Shown here piece by piece: positions 1 to 8,577 of a DNA stretch of 21,817 bases. Every line of letters begins with the position of its first letter. The first letter of the stretch is position 1. Under the pieces are notes generated by a model. It did not search any database, was not told the DNA's origin, and saw only the letters and a list, made by a program, of their open reading frames with translations. The DNA comes from Kmv34 sp964524965 (lineage in GTDB: Bacteria; Aerophobota; Aerophobia; Aerophobales; B3-G15). The DNA lies in assembly GCA_964524965.1 (NCBI GenBank), contig CAZGDY010000014.1, positions 1 to 21,817 of the forward strand. Direction: 5' to 3'. Position numbers and translations under genes: made by a program.

Positions 1-45
1 ATGATAGAAGGAACAGCTAAGAATATGGGGTTGGAAATTACATAA
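1..45 (+). CDS. rplK: 50S ribosomal protein L11, C-terminal end (partial)
   Basis: Only the last 14 codons and the TAA stop are in the window. The residues read MIEGTAKNMGLEIT, which fits the conserved end of L11, where an 'I-x-G-T-A-x-S/N-M-G' motif closes the protein. L11 binds the GTPase-associated region of 23S rRNA with L10/L12. Placement 10 nt before rplA is the standard rplK-rplA order and supports the call. The start codon and most of the protein lie before base 1, and the ATG at base 1 is an internal methionine, not a start. Confidence 0.9.
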   Translation: MIEGTAKNMGLEIT

Positions 46-55
46 GGAGTAAATT

Positions 56-739
56 GTGTCTAAGAAAGGGAAAAAATATTTAGAAATAGAGAAAAAATTT
101 GAGAAAAAAGAACATTTGCCCGAAGAAGCTATAGAGCTTATAAAACAAACATCCAATCGCAATTTTGAAGAAACACTCGAGAGTGCAATTGCTTTAAACA
201 TAAAGCCGAAGCAAAAAGGAGAAAGAGTTCGAGGGACAGTAATTCTGCCCAGAGGACTAGGCAAAAAGATCAGAGTTCTTGTATTCGCAGCTGGTGACGA
301 AGGAGAGGAAGCTAAAAAAGCAGGTGCAGATTTTGTGGGAGGAAAAGATTTTGTGGAAAAAGTAGAAAATGGATGGCTTGATTTTGATGCGGTAGTTTCC
401 ACTCCCCAGTTGATGAGAACAGTAGCAAAATTAGGCAGGATACTTGGCCCCAGAGGATTGATGCCTTCTCCTAAAGTCGGTACGGTTACTGATAATCCAG
501 CGAAAGTTGTAAAGGAGCTTAAAAAAGGAAAGATAGAATATAGAAATGATGCTACAGGGGTAATTCACGCTCCTATAGGTAAGGTATTTTTTGAGGGAGA
601 GGCTCTCTTGGAAAATTTTCACACTCTATTAAAAGCCTTGGAACAAGATAAACCTTCCACTGTAAAGGGAAGGTATGTCAAGAGCATTCATCTTTCTTCT
701 ACTATGGGACCAAGCGTGAAGATAAAGTGGTCAGGTTAA
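56..739 (+). CDS. rplA: 50S ribosomal protein L1
   Basis: This 227-residue protein is the normal length for bacterial L1, which forms the mobile L1 stalk on 23S rRNA and helps release the E-site tRNA. The family signature LGPRGLMP is at residues 130-137, followed by PSPKVGTVT. The start is GTG at 56, chosen because AAGGAG ends 6-7 nt upstream and the reading frame gives the usual lysine-rich N-terminus. It lies 10 nt after rplK and 15 nt before rplJ. In many bacteria L1 represses its own operon by binding the mRNA near rplK. That site would lie outside this window, so this regulation cannot be judged here. Confidence 0.98.
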   Translation: MSKKGKKYLEIEKKFEKKEHLPEEAIELIKQTSNRNFEETLESAIALNIKPKQKGERVRGTVILPRGLGKKIRVLVFAAGDEGEEAKKAGADFVGGKDFVEKVENGWLDFDAVVSTPQLMRTVAKLGRILGPRGLMPSPKVGTVTDNPAKVVKELKKGKIEYRNDATGVIHAPIGKVFFEGEALLENFHTLLKALEQDKPSTVKGRYVKSIHLSSTMGPSVKIKWSG

Positions 740-754
740 GGGATAAAGAGGGTT

Positions 755-1696
755 ATGATGAGGATTGAGAAAAAGAAGGAAAAAGTAAAGTCATTAGAGG
801 AGATTTTGGCCAGAAGTTCAGCAAGTTTTGTAATTGATTATCGTGGTTTGAAAGTAGATGAACTTACAGAACTTCGAAGAAAATTGAGAGAATCAAAAGC
901 TTTGTTGCAGATTGTAAAAAATACTTTGTTAAAACGTGGAGCCGAACAGGCAAATTTGAAAGAACTTGTGTCCTTTTTTAAAGGACCCACAGGGATTATT
1001 TTTGCTTTAGAAGAACCTGTTGCTCCAGTCAAGAAGCTTAGGGAATTTATGAGGGGACATCCTAATTTAAAAATTAAGGGAGGTATCTTATCGCAAGACC
1101 TGCTAGATGCAGAAAAGGTACTTTCTCTGGCTGTTCTTCCAGAGAGAGAGATTTTACTTGCTCAGTTTTTAGTTCAACTTAATTCATCTTTAACACAATT
1201 TACTAGAACTTTAGTATCACCTTTACAGAATTTAATTTTTGCAATAAATTCTATTATTAACGAAAAAAAAGGAGGGCCATTGATGGCAACTACACCTAAA
1301 CAAGAAACTAAGAGTGAAAAAAAAGATAAGAAAGAGGTCATTATTAAAACTGTCGAAAAGATGAATATTTTAGAATTATCTGAGTTAGTGAAAGAATTGG
1401 AGGAGAGATTTGGAGTTAAAGCTGTTGCTCCCCAGATGGCTGTAGCCGCTGCTCCTTCTGCAGAAAAAGCAGTCGAGGAGGAAAAAGTTGAGTTTGATGT
1501 AATTCTTTCCGAAATCGGAAGTAAAAAAATACAGGTGATTAAAGAAGTTAGAAAACTTACTTCGCTTGGACTTAAAGAGGCAAAAGATCTAGTTGAATCC
1601 GCCCCCAATTCTGTAAAACAAGCAGTTAGTAAGGAAGAAGCGCAAAAGATGAAAGAGACTTTGGAGGCTGTAGGGGCTAAAGTGGAGTTAAAATAA
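755..1696 (+). CDS. rplJ: 50S ribosomal protein L10, reading frame open into L7/L12
   Basis: Residues 1-176 are L10, the stalk base that anchors L7/L12 dimers. The N-terminal RNA-binding domain contains DYRGLKVDELTELRRKLR (residues 28-45) and a KNTLLKRG motif near residue 55. The C-terminal helix that holds L12 ends with LIFAINSIINEKK, as is normal for L10. No stop follows. The frame runs through GGPL into Met177, which is the start of L7/L12, giving 313 codons in total. In the +1 frame TGA at 1281-1283 would end L10 normally after 174-175 residues, so a single extra A in the A8 run at 1263-1270 accounts for the joined frame. ATG at 755 and at 758 are both possible starts; GAGGG at 748-752 favours 758. 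The gap to rplA is too short for an L10 leader RNA of the E. coli kind. Whether the fused protein exists is uncertain; the L10 identity is not. Confidence 0.93.
   Translation: MMRIEKKKEKVKSLEEILARSSASFVIDYRGLKVDELTELRRKLRESKALLQIVKNTLLKRGAEQANLKELVSFFKGPTGIIFALEEPVAPVKKLREFMRGHPNLKIKGGILSQDLLDAEKVLSLAVLPEREILLAQFLVQLNSSLTQFTRTLVSPLQNLIFAINSIINEKKGGPLMATTPKQETKSEKKDKKEVIIKTVEKMNILELSELVKELEERFGVKAVAPQMAVAAAPSAEKAVEEEKVEFDVILSEIGSKKIQVIKEVRKLTSLGLKEAKDLVESAPNSVKQAVSKEEAQKMKETLEAVGAKVELK
1263..1285 (+). promoter_or_regulatory. A8 run plus strong SD and TGATG junction at the rplJ/rplL border
   Basis: Eight A residues (1263-1270) are followed at once by GGAGG (1271-1275), making AAGGAGG a near-perfect Shine-Dalgarno 7 nt before the rplL ATG at 1283. 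In the L10 frame the codons are GAA AAA AAA GGA, which contain an in-phase A-AAA-AAA slippery heptamer. Three outcomes can be read: frame 0 gives the L10-L12 fusion, +1 stops at TGA 1281-1283 overlapping the ATG, and -1 stops at TAA 1297-1299. Long A runs are known sites of RNA polymerase and ribosome slippage and also of sequencing indels. Which applies here is not visible from one sequence. Confidence 0.6.
1283..1696 (+). CDS. rplL: 50S ribosomal protein L7/L12
   Basis: From the internal ATG this is a 137-residue L7/L12, the flexible stalk protein that recruits EF-G, EF-Tu and IF2. The N-terminal dimer domain holds KMNILELSELVKELEERFGV. An Ala/Glu-rich hinge (AAAPSAEKAVEEE) follows, and then the C-terminal factor-binding domain with KKIQVIKEVRKLTSLGLKEA. 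The start is supported by AAGGAGG 7 nt upstream. About 14-15 Lys/Glu/Thr-rich residues precede the usual N-terminus of the family, making it longer than the common 120-130. In frame with, and continuous from, rplJ. Since L12 is needed in several copies per L10, independent initiation here would be required even if a fused L10-L12 is also made. rpoB starts 30 nt later. Confidence 0.96.
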   Translation: MATTPKQETKSEKKDKKEVIIKTVEKMNILELSELVKELEERFGVKAVAPQMAVAAAPSAEKAVEEEKVEFDVILSEIGSKKIQVIKEVRKLTSLGLKEAKDLVESAPNSVKQAVSKEEAQKMKETLEAVGAKVELK

Positions 1697-1726
1697 TAAA
1701 TTTATAAATTTGGAAGGACATAACTT

Positions 1727-4700
1727 ATGGAAGCTGCATTAAAAGAAAAAAATAAAGTGAAAGAATTTTGTAGATATCCTACTTCAGTTGAAATTCCTGA
1801 TCTTTTGGAAATGCAGCGCACCTCTTACGAGGGATTTCTTCAAAGATATATTTCGCCAGAAAAGAGGGATCGCAAGGGATTGGAAGCTGTTTTCAAAGAT
1901 ATATTTCCCGTAGAAAGTTATAACGAAAAATTTGCTTTAGAATATATAAAATATCGATTTACTGAACCACGCTGTAGTGTGGAAGATTGCGAGGTAGAAG
2001 AACTAACTTATTCTATTCCTTTGTATGTTACGCTCAGATTATTCAAAAAGGAAACGGGAGAATCTGTTGAACAGGAAGTATATCTTGGAGATCTTCCCTT
2101 GATGAACGATAGAGGTAGTTTTATCATTAATGGAACAGAGAGGATAGTGGTTAATCAAATTCAGCGAACTCCCGGGGTATTTTTTGAAGAGAGCGCTACT
2201 GGTTCCAGTGAGGGAAAAATTTTACATAGAGCTAGGATTATTCCGGAAAGAGGTAACTGGATTGATTTTGAACTAAAAGATGATCTCTTGTATGTTCGTA
2301 TCAATCGGGGACGAAGGTCTGTAGGTACTTTATTTTTGAGAGCTTTGGGTGCCGATCCGGAGGAAGTTCTATCACAAATATCTCACTCTGAAGACAGAGA
2401 AATACTAAGGAATAGTTTCCAACAGGATGGCGCTGAATCTACCAAAGATGCTCTTCTTAAAATATATCACCAACTTCGACCTGGTAGACCCCCTGTGTTT
2501 GAGTCAGTTAAGGAGATTTTTCAGAGGACTTTTTTAAATCCGCGGTACTACAATCTGGATAAAATAGGCCGTTTTCAAATTAATCAAGAACTGGGTTTGA
2601 ATGCAGAAGAGGACTGCGTGGTTTTAAGGTTGGAAGATATAATAGGAGTAGTTAAACATCTTTTACAGATTAACCGTGAGTCTACCCAAATTGAAAGCAT
2701 AGATCATTTAGCTTATAGAAGAGTGAGAAGAGTTGGAAATCTTTTAACTGAGCAGATTCGTATCGGATTTACTCATCTTTCTCGAATAGTCCAACAGAGA
2801 ATGAGCATTCAAGCTCCTGAAACTATTGCTCCCCGCTCTTTAGTAAACACTAGAGCGCTGAGAGGAGCGGTGAATAGTTTTTTTCATACGGGCCAGCTAT
2901 CTCAATACTTAGATCAGACTAATCCTTTGGCAGAATTGACTCATAAGCGCAGATTATCTGCTCTTGGTCCGGGAGGCTTATCCCGAATTCAAGCTAAAGA
3001 AGAGGTTAGAGACATAAATTATACTCATTATGGGAGAATTTGCCCCATTGAGACTCCTGAGGGACAAAATATTGGTCTTATAACCTCTCTTGCTATTTAT
3101 GCTCGTGTCAATAAACTTGGTTTTTTAGAAACTCCTTACCGCAAAGTAGTAAAGGGTCAGGCAACAGAGGAAGTTGAGTATTTATCTGCCCGAGAGGAAG
3201 ATAAATACTCTATTGCAGGATGCCATGTGGTAGATGAAAAAGGTAAGTTTATTAAATCCCCAGTTATAGCCCGCTCTCGTGGTGAGGTAATTACTGTTCC
3301 CAGAGAGAAAGTAGACTATGTGGATGTCTCTCCTAAACAAATAATTAGCTTATCTACTTCTCTTATTCCTTTTCTGGAACATGATGATGCCAATCGCGCC
3401 CTGATGGGTTCTAATATGCAGCGTCAGGCTGTTCATCTAGAAAATCCTGAGGAACCTTTAGTGCAGACGGGAATAGAGCGTAGAGTGGCTGAGGATTCTC
3501 TTGTAGCTTTAAGAGCAAAAAAAAGCGGAGAAGTTATTTATGCGGATGCCAATAAAATAAAAATAAAACACTCTGGTGGTATCGATACTTATTCTCTTGT
3601 TAGATTTAAACGGTCCAATCAGAGAACTTGTATTGATCAAAGGCCTGTGGTGAAAAAAGGTGCTAGAGTTAAAAAAGGTGATTTTATTACCGACGGGCCG
3701 GGAATACACAATGGAAAACTTGCTCTGGGTAGAAATATACTGGTAGCTTTCATGCCCTGGGGGGGTTGCAATTTCGAAGATGCTATACTTGTAAGTGAAA
3801 GACTTGTAAAAGAGGATCTTTTTACTTCTATCCACATCGAAGAGTTCCAAGTGGAAGCGAAGGAGCTTAGGTCTGGAATTGAGGAAATAACTGCTGATAT
3901 TCCCAATGTAGATGAGGCTGCTATGAAGGATCTTAACGAAAGAGGTATAATCAGAATTGGAGCAGAAGTAGTTGCAGGAGATATTCTTGTGGGAAAGGTA
4001 ACTCCTCAGGTGGAAGTAAAATTAACTCCTGAAGAAAGGTTATTGAGAAGTATTTTTGGAGAGAAAGCTCAAAGAGTCAAGGATAACTCTTTGCGAGTTC
4101 CTCATGGCATCGAAGGGAAGGTGGTAAAAGTTAAGATATTTTCCAGAGATAAGGGCAATGAACTTTCCCCTGATGTGCGAGAGAGAATAAAGGTATATAT
4201 AGCTGTAAGGAGAAAAATAGGTGTAGGGGATAAAATGGCTGGGCGTCATGGAAATAAAGGTGTTGTCTCTAAAATTTTGCCTGAGGAAGATATGCCTTTT
4301 CTTCCCGATGGTACTCCGGTAGAGATGGTTTTAAATCCTCTTAGTGTACCTTCTCGAATGAATATAGGGCAAATTTTCGAACTTCATTTAGGATGGGTAG
4401 CAAAAGAGATAGATGCAATTGCAATAACTCCTGTATTTGAAGGACCCCGCCATGATGAAATAAAAAACCTTTTAAAAAAAGCAAATCTACCTGAGTCAGG
4501 GAAAGTAACTCTTCGTGATGGGCGTACTGGTGAGTTTTTTGACCATCCTGTATGTTTGGGGTACATGTATGTAATGAAGCTGATTCATATAGCTGAGGAA
4601 AAACTACATGCTCGTTCTACCGGACCTTATGCTTTAATTACTCAGCAACCTCTGGGAGGAAGGTCCAGACAGGGAGGTCAACGATTTGGCGAGATGGAAG

Positions 4701-4948
4701 TATGGGCACTGGAAGGGTATGGAGCAGCTTATACCTTGCAGGAGATGCTTACCAGCAAGTCAGATGATTTGCCAGCCAGAACGAAAATACATGAGAAAAT
4801 AATAAAGGGAGAAAACACGTTGGAAACAGAAACTCCTGAATCTTTCAAAGTTTTAGTTAAGGAACTTCAATCTCTTGGTTTATCCCTTGAATTCTGGAAA
4901 GATAAAAGAAGGCTCTCCATTAGGGATATGGAAAAAGATGAAAACTGA
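1727..4948 (+). CDS. rpoB: DNA-directed RNA polymerase subunit beta
   Basis: The 1073-residue beta subunit of core RNA polymerase, full length but compact. It is shorter than the E. coli (1342) and B. subtilis (1193) proteins, so the large lineage-specific insertions are absent. The rifampicin pocket is complete at residues 390-414 (QLSQYLDQ, then HKRRLSALG). The positions equivalent to E. coli Q513, D516, H526 and S531 are Q393, D396, H406 and S411, all the sensitive type. NFEDAI is at 682-687, GDKMAGRHGNKG at 834-845 near the active centre, and EMEVWALEGYGA from about 989 in the C-terminal clamp region. The ATG at 1727 has GGAAGGA upstream with 8 nt spacing. It follows rplL by 30 nt with no hairpin or attenuator in between, and rpoC follows after 29 nt. 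No frameshift was seen. Confidence 0.99.
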   Translation: MEAALKEKNKVKEFCRYPTSVEIPDLLEMQRTSYEGFLQRYISPEKRDRKGLEAVFKDIFPVESYNEKFALEYIKYRFTEPRCSVEDCEVEELTYSIPLYVTLRLFKKETGESVEQEVYLGDLPLMNDRGSFIINGTERIVVNQIQRTPGVFFEESATGSSEGKILHRARIIPERGNWIDFELKDDLLYVRINRGRRSVGTLFLRALGADPEEVLSQISHSEDREILRNSFQQDGAESTKDALLKIYHQLRPGRPPVFESVKEIFQRTFLNPRYYNLDKIGRFQINQELGLNAEEDCVVLRLEDIIGVVKHLLQINRESTQIESIDHLAYRRVRRVGNLLTEQIRIGFTHLSRIVQQRMSIQAPETIAPRSLVNTRALRGAVNSFFHTGQLSQYLDQTNPLAELTHKRRLSALGPGGLSRIQAKEEVRDINYTHYGRICPIETPEGQNIGLITSLAIYARVNKLGFLETPYRKVVKGQATEEVEYLSAREEDKYSIAGCHVVDEKGKFIKSPVIARSRGEVITVPREKVDYVDVSPKQIISLSTSLIPFLEHDDANRALMGSNMQRQAVHLENPEEPLVQTGIERRVAEDSLVALRAKKSGEVIYADANKIKIKHSGGIDTYSLVRFKRSNQRTCIDQRPVVKKGARVKKGDFITDGPGIHNGKLALGRNILVAFMPWGGCNFEDAILVSERLVKEDLFTSIHIEEFQVEAKELRSGIEEITADIPNVDEAAMKDLNERGIIRIGAEVVAGDILVGKVTPQVEVKLTPEERLLRSIFGEKAQRVKDNSLRVPHGIEGKVVKVKIFSRDKGNELSPDVRERIKVYIAVRRKIGVGDKMAGRHGNKGVVSKILPEEDMPFLPDGTPVEMVLNPLSVPSRMNIGQIFELHLGWVAKEIDAIAITPVFEGPRHDEIKNLLKKANLPESGKVTLRDGRTGEFFDHPVCLGYMYVMKLIHIAEEKLHARSTGPYALITQQPLGGRSRQGGQRFGEMEVWALEGYGAAYTLQEMLTSKSDDLPARTKIHEKIIKGENTLETETPESFKVLVKELQSLGLSLEFWKDKRRLSIRDMEKDEN

Positions 4949-4977
4949 CTTACCCTATTGTGGTAAGGAGGTAAAAA

Positions 4978-7900
4978 TTGTGGAAAACTGACGACATAGA
5001 AAAAATAAAAATAAAACTTGCTTCTCCTCAGGAAATAAGAGGGTGGTCTTATGGAGAGGTAAAAAAAACGGATACTATTAATTACAGAACTTTTCGCCCA
5101 GAAAGAGGGGGACTTTTTTGCGAACAAATTTTTGGTCCCAGTAAAAGTTATGAATGTTATTGTGGCAAGTATAGAAAGATGAAGTATAAAGGGGTCAAAT
5201 GTGAGCGCTGTAATGTAGAAGTAACTTCTTCTAAGGTACGAAGAGAAAGAATGGGTCATATTGAACTTGCTACTCCAGTGGTTCATATATGGTATGCTAA
5301 AAAGTATCTACCTCTTCTTTTGGGAATAAAGAGGAATGAACTAGAAAGAATAATTTACTTTGTATCTTATGTGGTTATCAATCCTCAAAGTACTCCTATT
5401 GAGCCACTACAGATTTTAGAGGAGGATGAATACCAAGCTTTGAAAGAAAAATATAGTGAAGATGCTTTTGAAGCTGGTACCGGAGCTGAGGCTATCCTGT
5501 CTATCTTGGAGGATTTGAGGTTAGATTCTCTCAAGGATAAGATAAGGGAAAAACTTCTTCAAGGAAGGACTAAGGGAGAAAGAGTAAAGCTAATTAAACA
5601 ATTAGAAGTGGTTGAGAACTTTCTTCGTTCCGGGAATGAACCGAAATGGATGATACTAAAAGCTCTTCCAGTTATTCCTCCTGATTTTCGACCTATGGTT
5701 CAACTGGAAAGTGGTATATTTGCCAATTCTGACTTAAATGATCTTTATCGTAGAATTATTAATCGTAACAACAGGCTTAAATATCTTTTAGAAATTGGAG
5801 CACCTTATATTATTATCCAAAATGAAAAAAAGATGCTCCAGCAAGCGGTAGATGCTCTTTTTGAAAATGAGAGACTGTCTCAACCTATTTTGGGTACAGG
5901 AGGAAGACCTCTAAAATCTTTAGGTGAGATTATAAAGGGTAAACAGGGAAGATTTCGTCAGAATCTTTTGGGTAAAAGAGTTGACTATTCTGGTAGAGCA
6001 GTAATTGTTCCGGGTCCTGCGCTAAAACTTAATGAATGTGGTCTTCCGGAAAAAGTTGCCCTTGAGCTTTACAGACCGTTTGTATTGGGAGAAATCTTAA
6101 GAGAGGGTAAAGCTGAGACTATAAAAAGGGCTAATGATTTAGTTGAAAAGGCAGATCCTTTTGTTTGGGAGATATTAGAGAGAGTAGTGCAGGATCGTCC
6201 AGTGTTACTTAATCGAGCACCTACTTTGCACCGATTGGGTATCCAAGCTTTTCAACCTGTGCTTATAGAAGGAGCGGCGATCCAATTGCATCCTTTAGTA
6301 TGTACTGCATTTAACGCTGATTTTGATGGGGACCAGATGGCTATTCATGTACCTTTATCTTTTGAAGCTCAATTAGAAGCAAAAGTTCTTATGTCTCCTG
6401 AAAATAATCTTATTTCTCCTGCGCATGGAGAGCCAATTGTTACTCCTACGCAAGATATTACTCTTGGTTGTTACTATCTCACTGCTATGGGTGACAAGGA
6501 AGAGAAAACTATTAAAGCTTTTTCTTCTTCGGAAGAAGTGATTTTAGCTTATGAAACTGGTAAGATAAGACTTCATTATAAGGTTAAAGTTCTGATAAAC
6601 GACAAATGGGTAGAAACAACACCTGGCAGGGTTATATTTAATCAAGTTTTACCTGAAGGAATGGAATTTCAAAACTACACAACAAGAAAGTCAAGTATGT
6701 CTAAGTTAATAATTAAAATCTGGAGAAAATTCGGAGATAGAGAAACTGTATCGGTTCTGGATAACATCAAGAAATTAGGATTTGAGTTTGCTACTAAATC
6801 TGGTTTAACCTTTTCTTTATCGGATATTCCATCAATTGAAGAAAAACCCAAATTACTGGAAGAAATGGAAGATGAGACTAAGGGATATAAGATGCTTGTT
6901 GAGGAAGGATTAATAACTTTAGAAGAACAATATATAGATGTAATTGATCTGATATCCAGAGTTACAGATATAATTGGCGATAAAGTAATTCAAAGTTTAT
7001 CTCAGGATCGGTTTAATCCTCTTTACATGATGTGGGATTCTGGAGCGAGAGGTTCAGCTGAGCAACTACGTCAAATTGTGGGAATAAGAGGATTAATGTC
7101 TCGGTCCATTAGAGAAACTTACAGACATGAGTTATGGGATGAGGCGTTTCGCCGAGATTTACCCCTGTCTTCAGAAGTTATACGTCAGTACTTTTATCCG
7201 ACCGCTGGGGGGAAATTAGTGGGAAGGATTGGAGAAGAACCAATTCGCTCCAGCTTCAAAGAAGGACTTTTAGCTACAGAGTATTTTATTTCTACTTCTG
7301 GTGGACGGAAGGGCCTTGTGGATACAGCGTTAAAAACAGCTTACGCAGGATATTTAACTCGTAAATTGGTAGCCGCTGCTCAAAATGTTATAATTGCGGA
7401 AGAGGATTGTGGAACTATAGATGGTTTTGATATTGGACCTCTTGTAGAAGAGGATCAAGAAATAGAGTCTCTTGCAGAAAGAATTTTAGGGAGAGTAACT
7501 GCTGCCCCTGTTATAGACCCTACAACGGGGAAACAGATAATAGATGCTAATCAGGAAATTAGTGCTGAAATTACCGAAAAAATCCAAAAAGCAGGGATAA
7601 AAAGAATTAAAATTCGTTCTCCTCTCACTTGTCAAACAACCTGGGGTATTTGCCAGAAGTGTTATGGGTGGGATCTTTCTAACCACTATGCGGTTAGTTT
7701 GGGAGAAGCCGTAGGAGTTATTGCAGCTCAATCTATTGGAGAACCAGGAACTCAGCTTACTCTTCGAACTTTTCATACTGGGGGTATCTTCAGAAAGGGA
7801 GGTGATATTCCTCAGGGTCTACCTAGGGCTACAGAACTATTTGAGCCTAGAAAGCAATCTCATTCAAAAAGAGGAGTAATTTATCAGGGAAAAGGTGAAG

Positions 7901-8559
7901 AAGCACTTATAAGCGAAATTGAAGGAAAGATAACTTTAGAAGAGAAAAAAGGTCGTTCATTTGTCAGGATAAAAGGTGAAGGTGATAAGGAAGCTGTATA
8001 TGAGGTAGGCGGAGAAGTTTTAGTTTCAGATGGCGATACGATTGAACCTGGAGAGAAAATTATTGAAGGTGCGATAAATCCACGTTCTCTTTTAAAAGTT
8101 AAGGGAGTACGAGCTGTCCAAGAATATTTAGTTAATCAAACTCAGATGGTTTACAGAATGCAAGGGGTTAAAATTAACATTAAGCATTTTGAGGTGATAG
8201 TGAGACAAATGATGAGAAAAGTGGAAGTAGAGGATCCTGGAGATACAGATTATTTGCCTGGAGAACAAATAGATAGGGTTGAATTTGAACGGATAAATAG
8301 TAAGATTAGGGGGCAAGGTGGAAAACCTGCCGCGGTAAAACCGATTTTACTTGCCATTCCCAAAGCGGCCCAGGAAGATAAGGAAAGTTTTCTATCCGCC
8401 GCTTCTTTTCAGCGCACCAAACAGATTCTTGCTGAAGCAGCAGTAAGAGGACAAATAGATAATCTGAGAGGGCTAAAAGCAAACGTGATTCTGGGCAGAT
8501 TAATTCCTGCCGGGACTGGTTTTTTAAATGAGCACAATCAACAAGATAATGATAAATAA
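4978..8559 (+). CDS. rpoC: DNA-directed RNA polymerase subunit beta'
   Basis: The 1193-residue beta' subunit, close to the B. subtilis length and without the large insert in the trigger loop. The first zinc site is C60, C62, C75, C78. The catalytic magnesium motif NADFDGDQMAIH has its three aspartates at D448, D450 and D452. The second zinc site is C811, C885, C892, C895. The trigger-loop region starts with QSIGEPGTQLTL at 918-929, and the C-terminus carries RGLKANVILGRLIPAGTGF. The start is TTG at 4978, chosen because AAGGAGG lies 6 nt upstream and the next residues (WKTDDIEKIKIKLASP) match a beta' N-terminus. No in-frame ATG is nearby. rpsL follows after 18 nt, so the polymerase genes are joined directly to the str genes. 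Confidence 0.99.
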   Translation: MWKTDDIEKIKIKLASPQEIRGWSYGEVKKTDTINYRTFRPERGGLFCEQIFGPSKSYECYCGKYRKMKYKGVKCERCNVEVTSSKVRRERMGHIELATPVVHIWYAKKYLPLLLGIKRNELERIIYFVSYVVINPQSTPIEPLQILEEDEYQALKEKYSEDAFEAGTGAEAILSILEDLRLDSLKDKIREKLLQGRTKGERVKLIKQLEVVENFLRSGNEPKWMILKALPVIPPDFRPMVQLESGIFANSDLNDLYRRIINRNNRLKYLLEIGAPYIIIQNEKKMLQQAVDALFENERLSQPILGTGGRPLKSLGEIIKGKQGRFRQNLLGKRVDYSGRAVIVPGPALKLNECGLPEKVALELYRPFVLGEILREGKAETIKRANDLVEKADPFVWEILERVVQDRPVLLNRAPTLHRLGIQAFQPVLIEGAAIQLHPLVCTAFNADFDGDQMAIHVPLSFEAQLEAKVLMSPENNLISPAHGEPIVTPTQDITLGCYYLTAMGDKEEKTIKAFSSSEEVILAYETGKIRLHYKVKVLINDKWVETTPGRVIFNQVLPEGMEFQNYTTRKSSMSKLIIKIWRKFGDRETVSVLDNIKKLGFEFATKSGLTFSLSDIPSIEEKPKLLEEMEDETKGYKMLVEEGLITLEEQYIDVIDLISRVTDIIGDKVIQSLSQDRFNPLYMMWDSGARGSAEQLRQIVGIRGLMSRSIRETYRHELWDEAFRRDLPLSSEVIRQYFYPTAGGKLVGRIGEEPIRSSFKEGLLATEYFISTSGGRKGLVDTALKTAYAGYLTRKLVAAAQNVIIAEEDCGTIDGFDIGPLVEEDQEIESLAERILGRVTAAPVIDPTTGKQIIDANQEISAEITEKIQKAGIKRIKIRSPLTCQTTWGICQKCYGWDLSNHYAVSLGEAVGVIAAQSIGEPGTQLTLRTFHTGGIFRKGGDIPQGLPRATELFEPRKQSHSKRGVIYQGKGEEALISEIEGKITLEEKKGRSFVRIKGEGDKEAVYEVGGEVLVSDGDTIEPGEKIIEGAINPRSLLKVKGVRAVQEYLVNQTQMVYRMQGVKINIKHFEVIVRQMMRKVEVEDPGDTDYLPGEQIDRVEFERINSKIRGQGGKPAAVKPILLAIPKAAQEDKESFLSAASFQRTKQILAEAAVRGQIDNLRGLKANVILGRLIPAGTGFLNEHNQQDNDK

Positions 8560-8577
8560 ATAGACTAAGGAGATTTT

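Noticed and set aside
431..622. Minus-strand frames over rplA and other genes
   Set aside because: Shadows of strongly coding plus-strand genes, without ribosome sites or family features.
2894..2966. Possible rifampicin-resistance changes in rpoB
   Set aside because: The key positions are all the sensitive type (Q393, D396, H406, S411).
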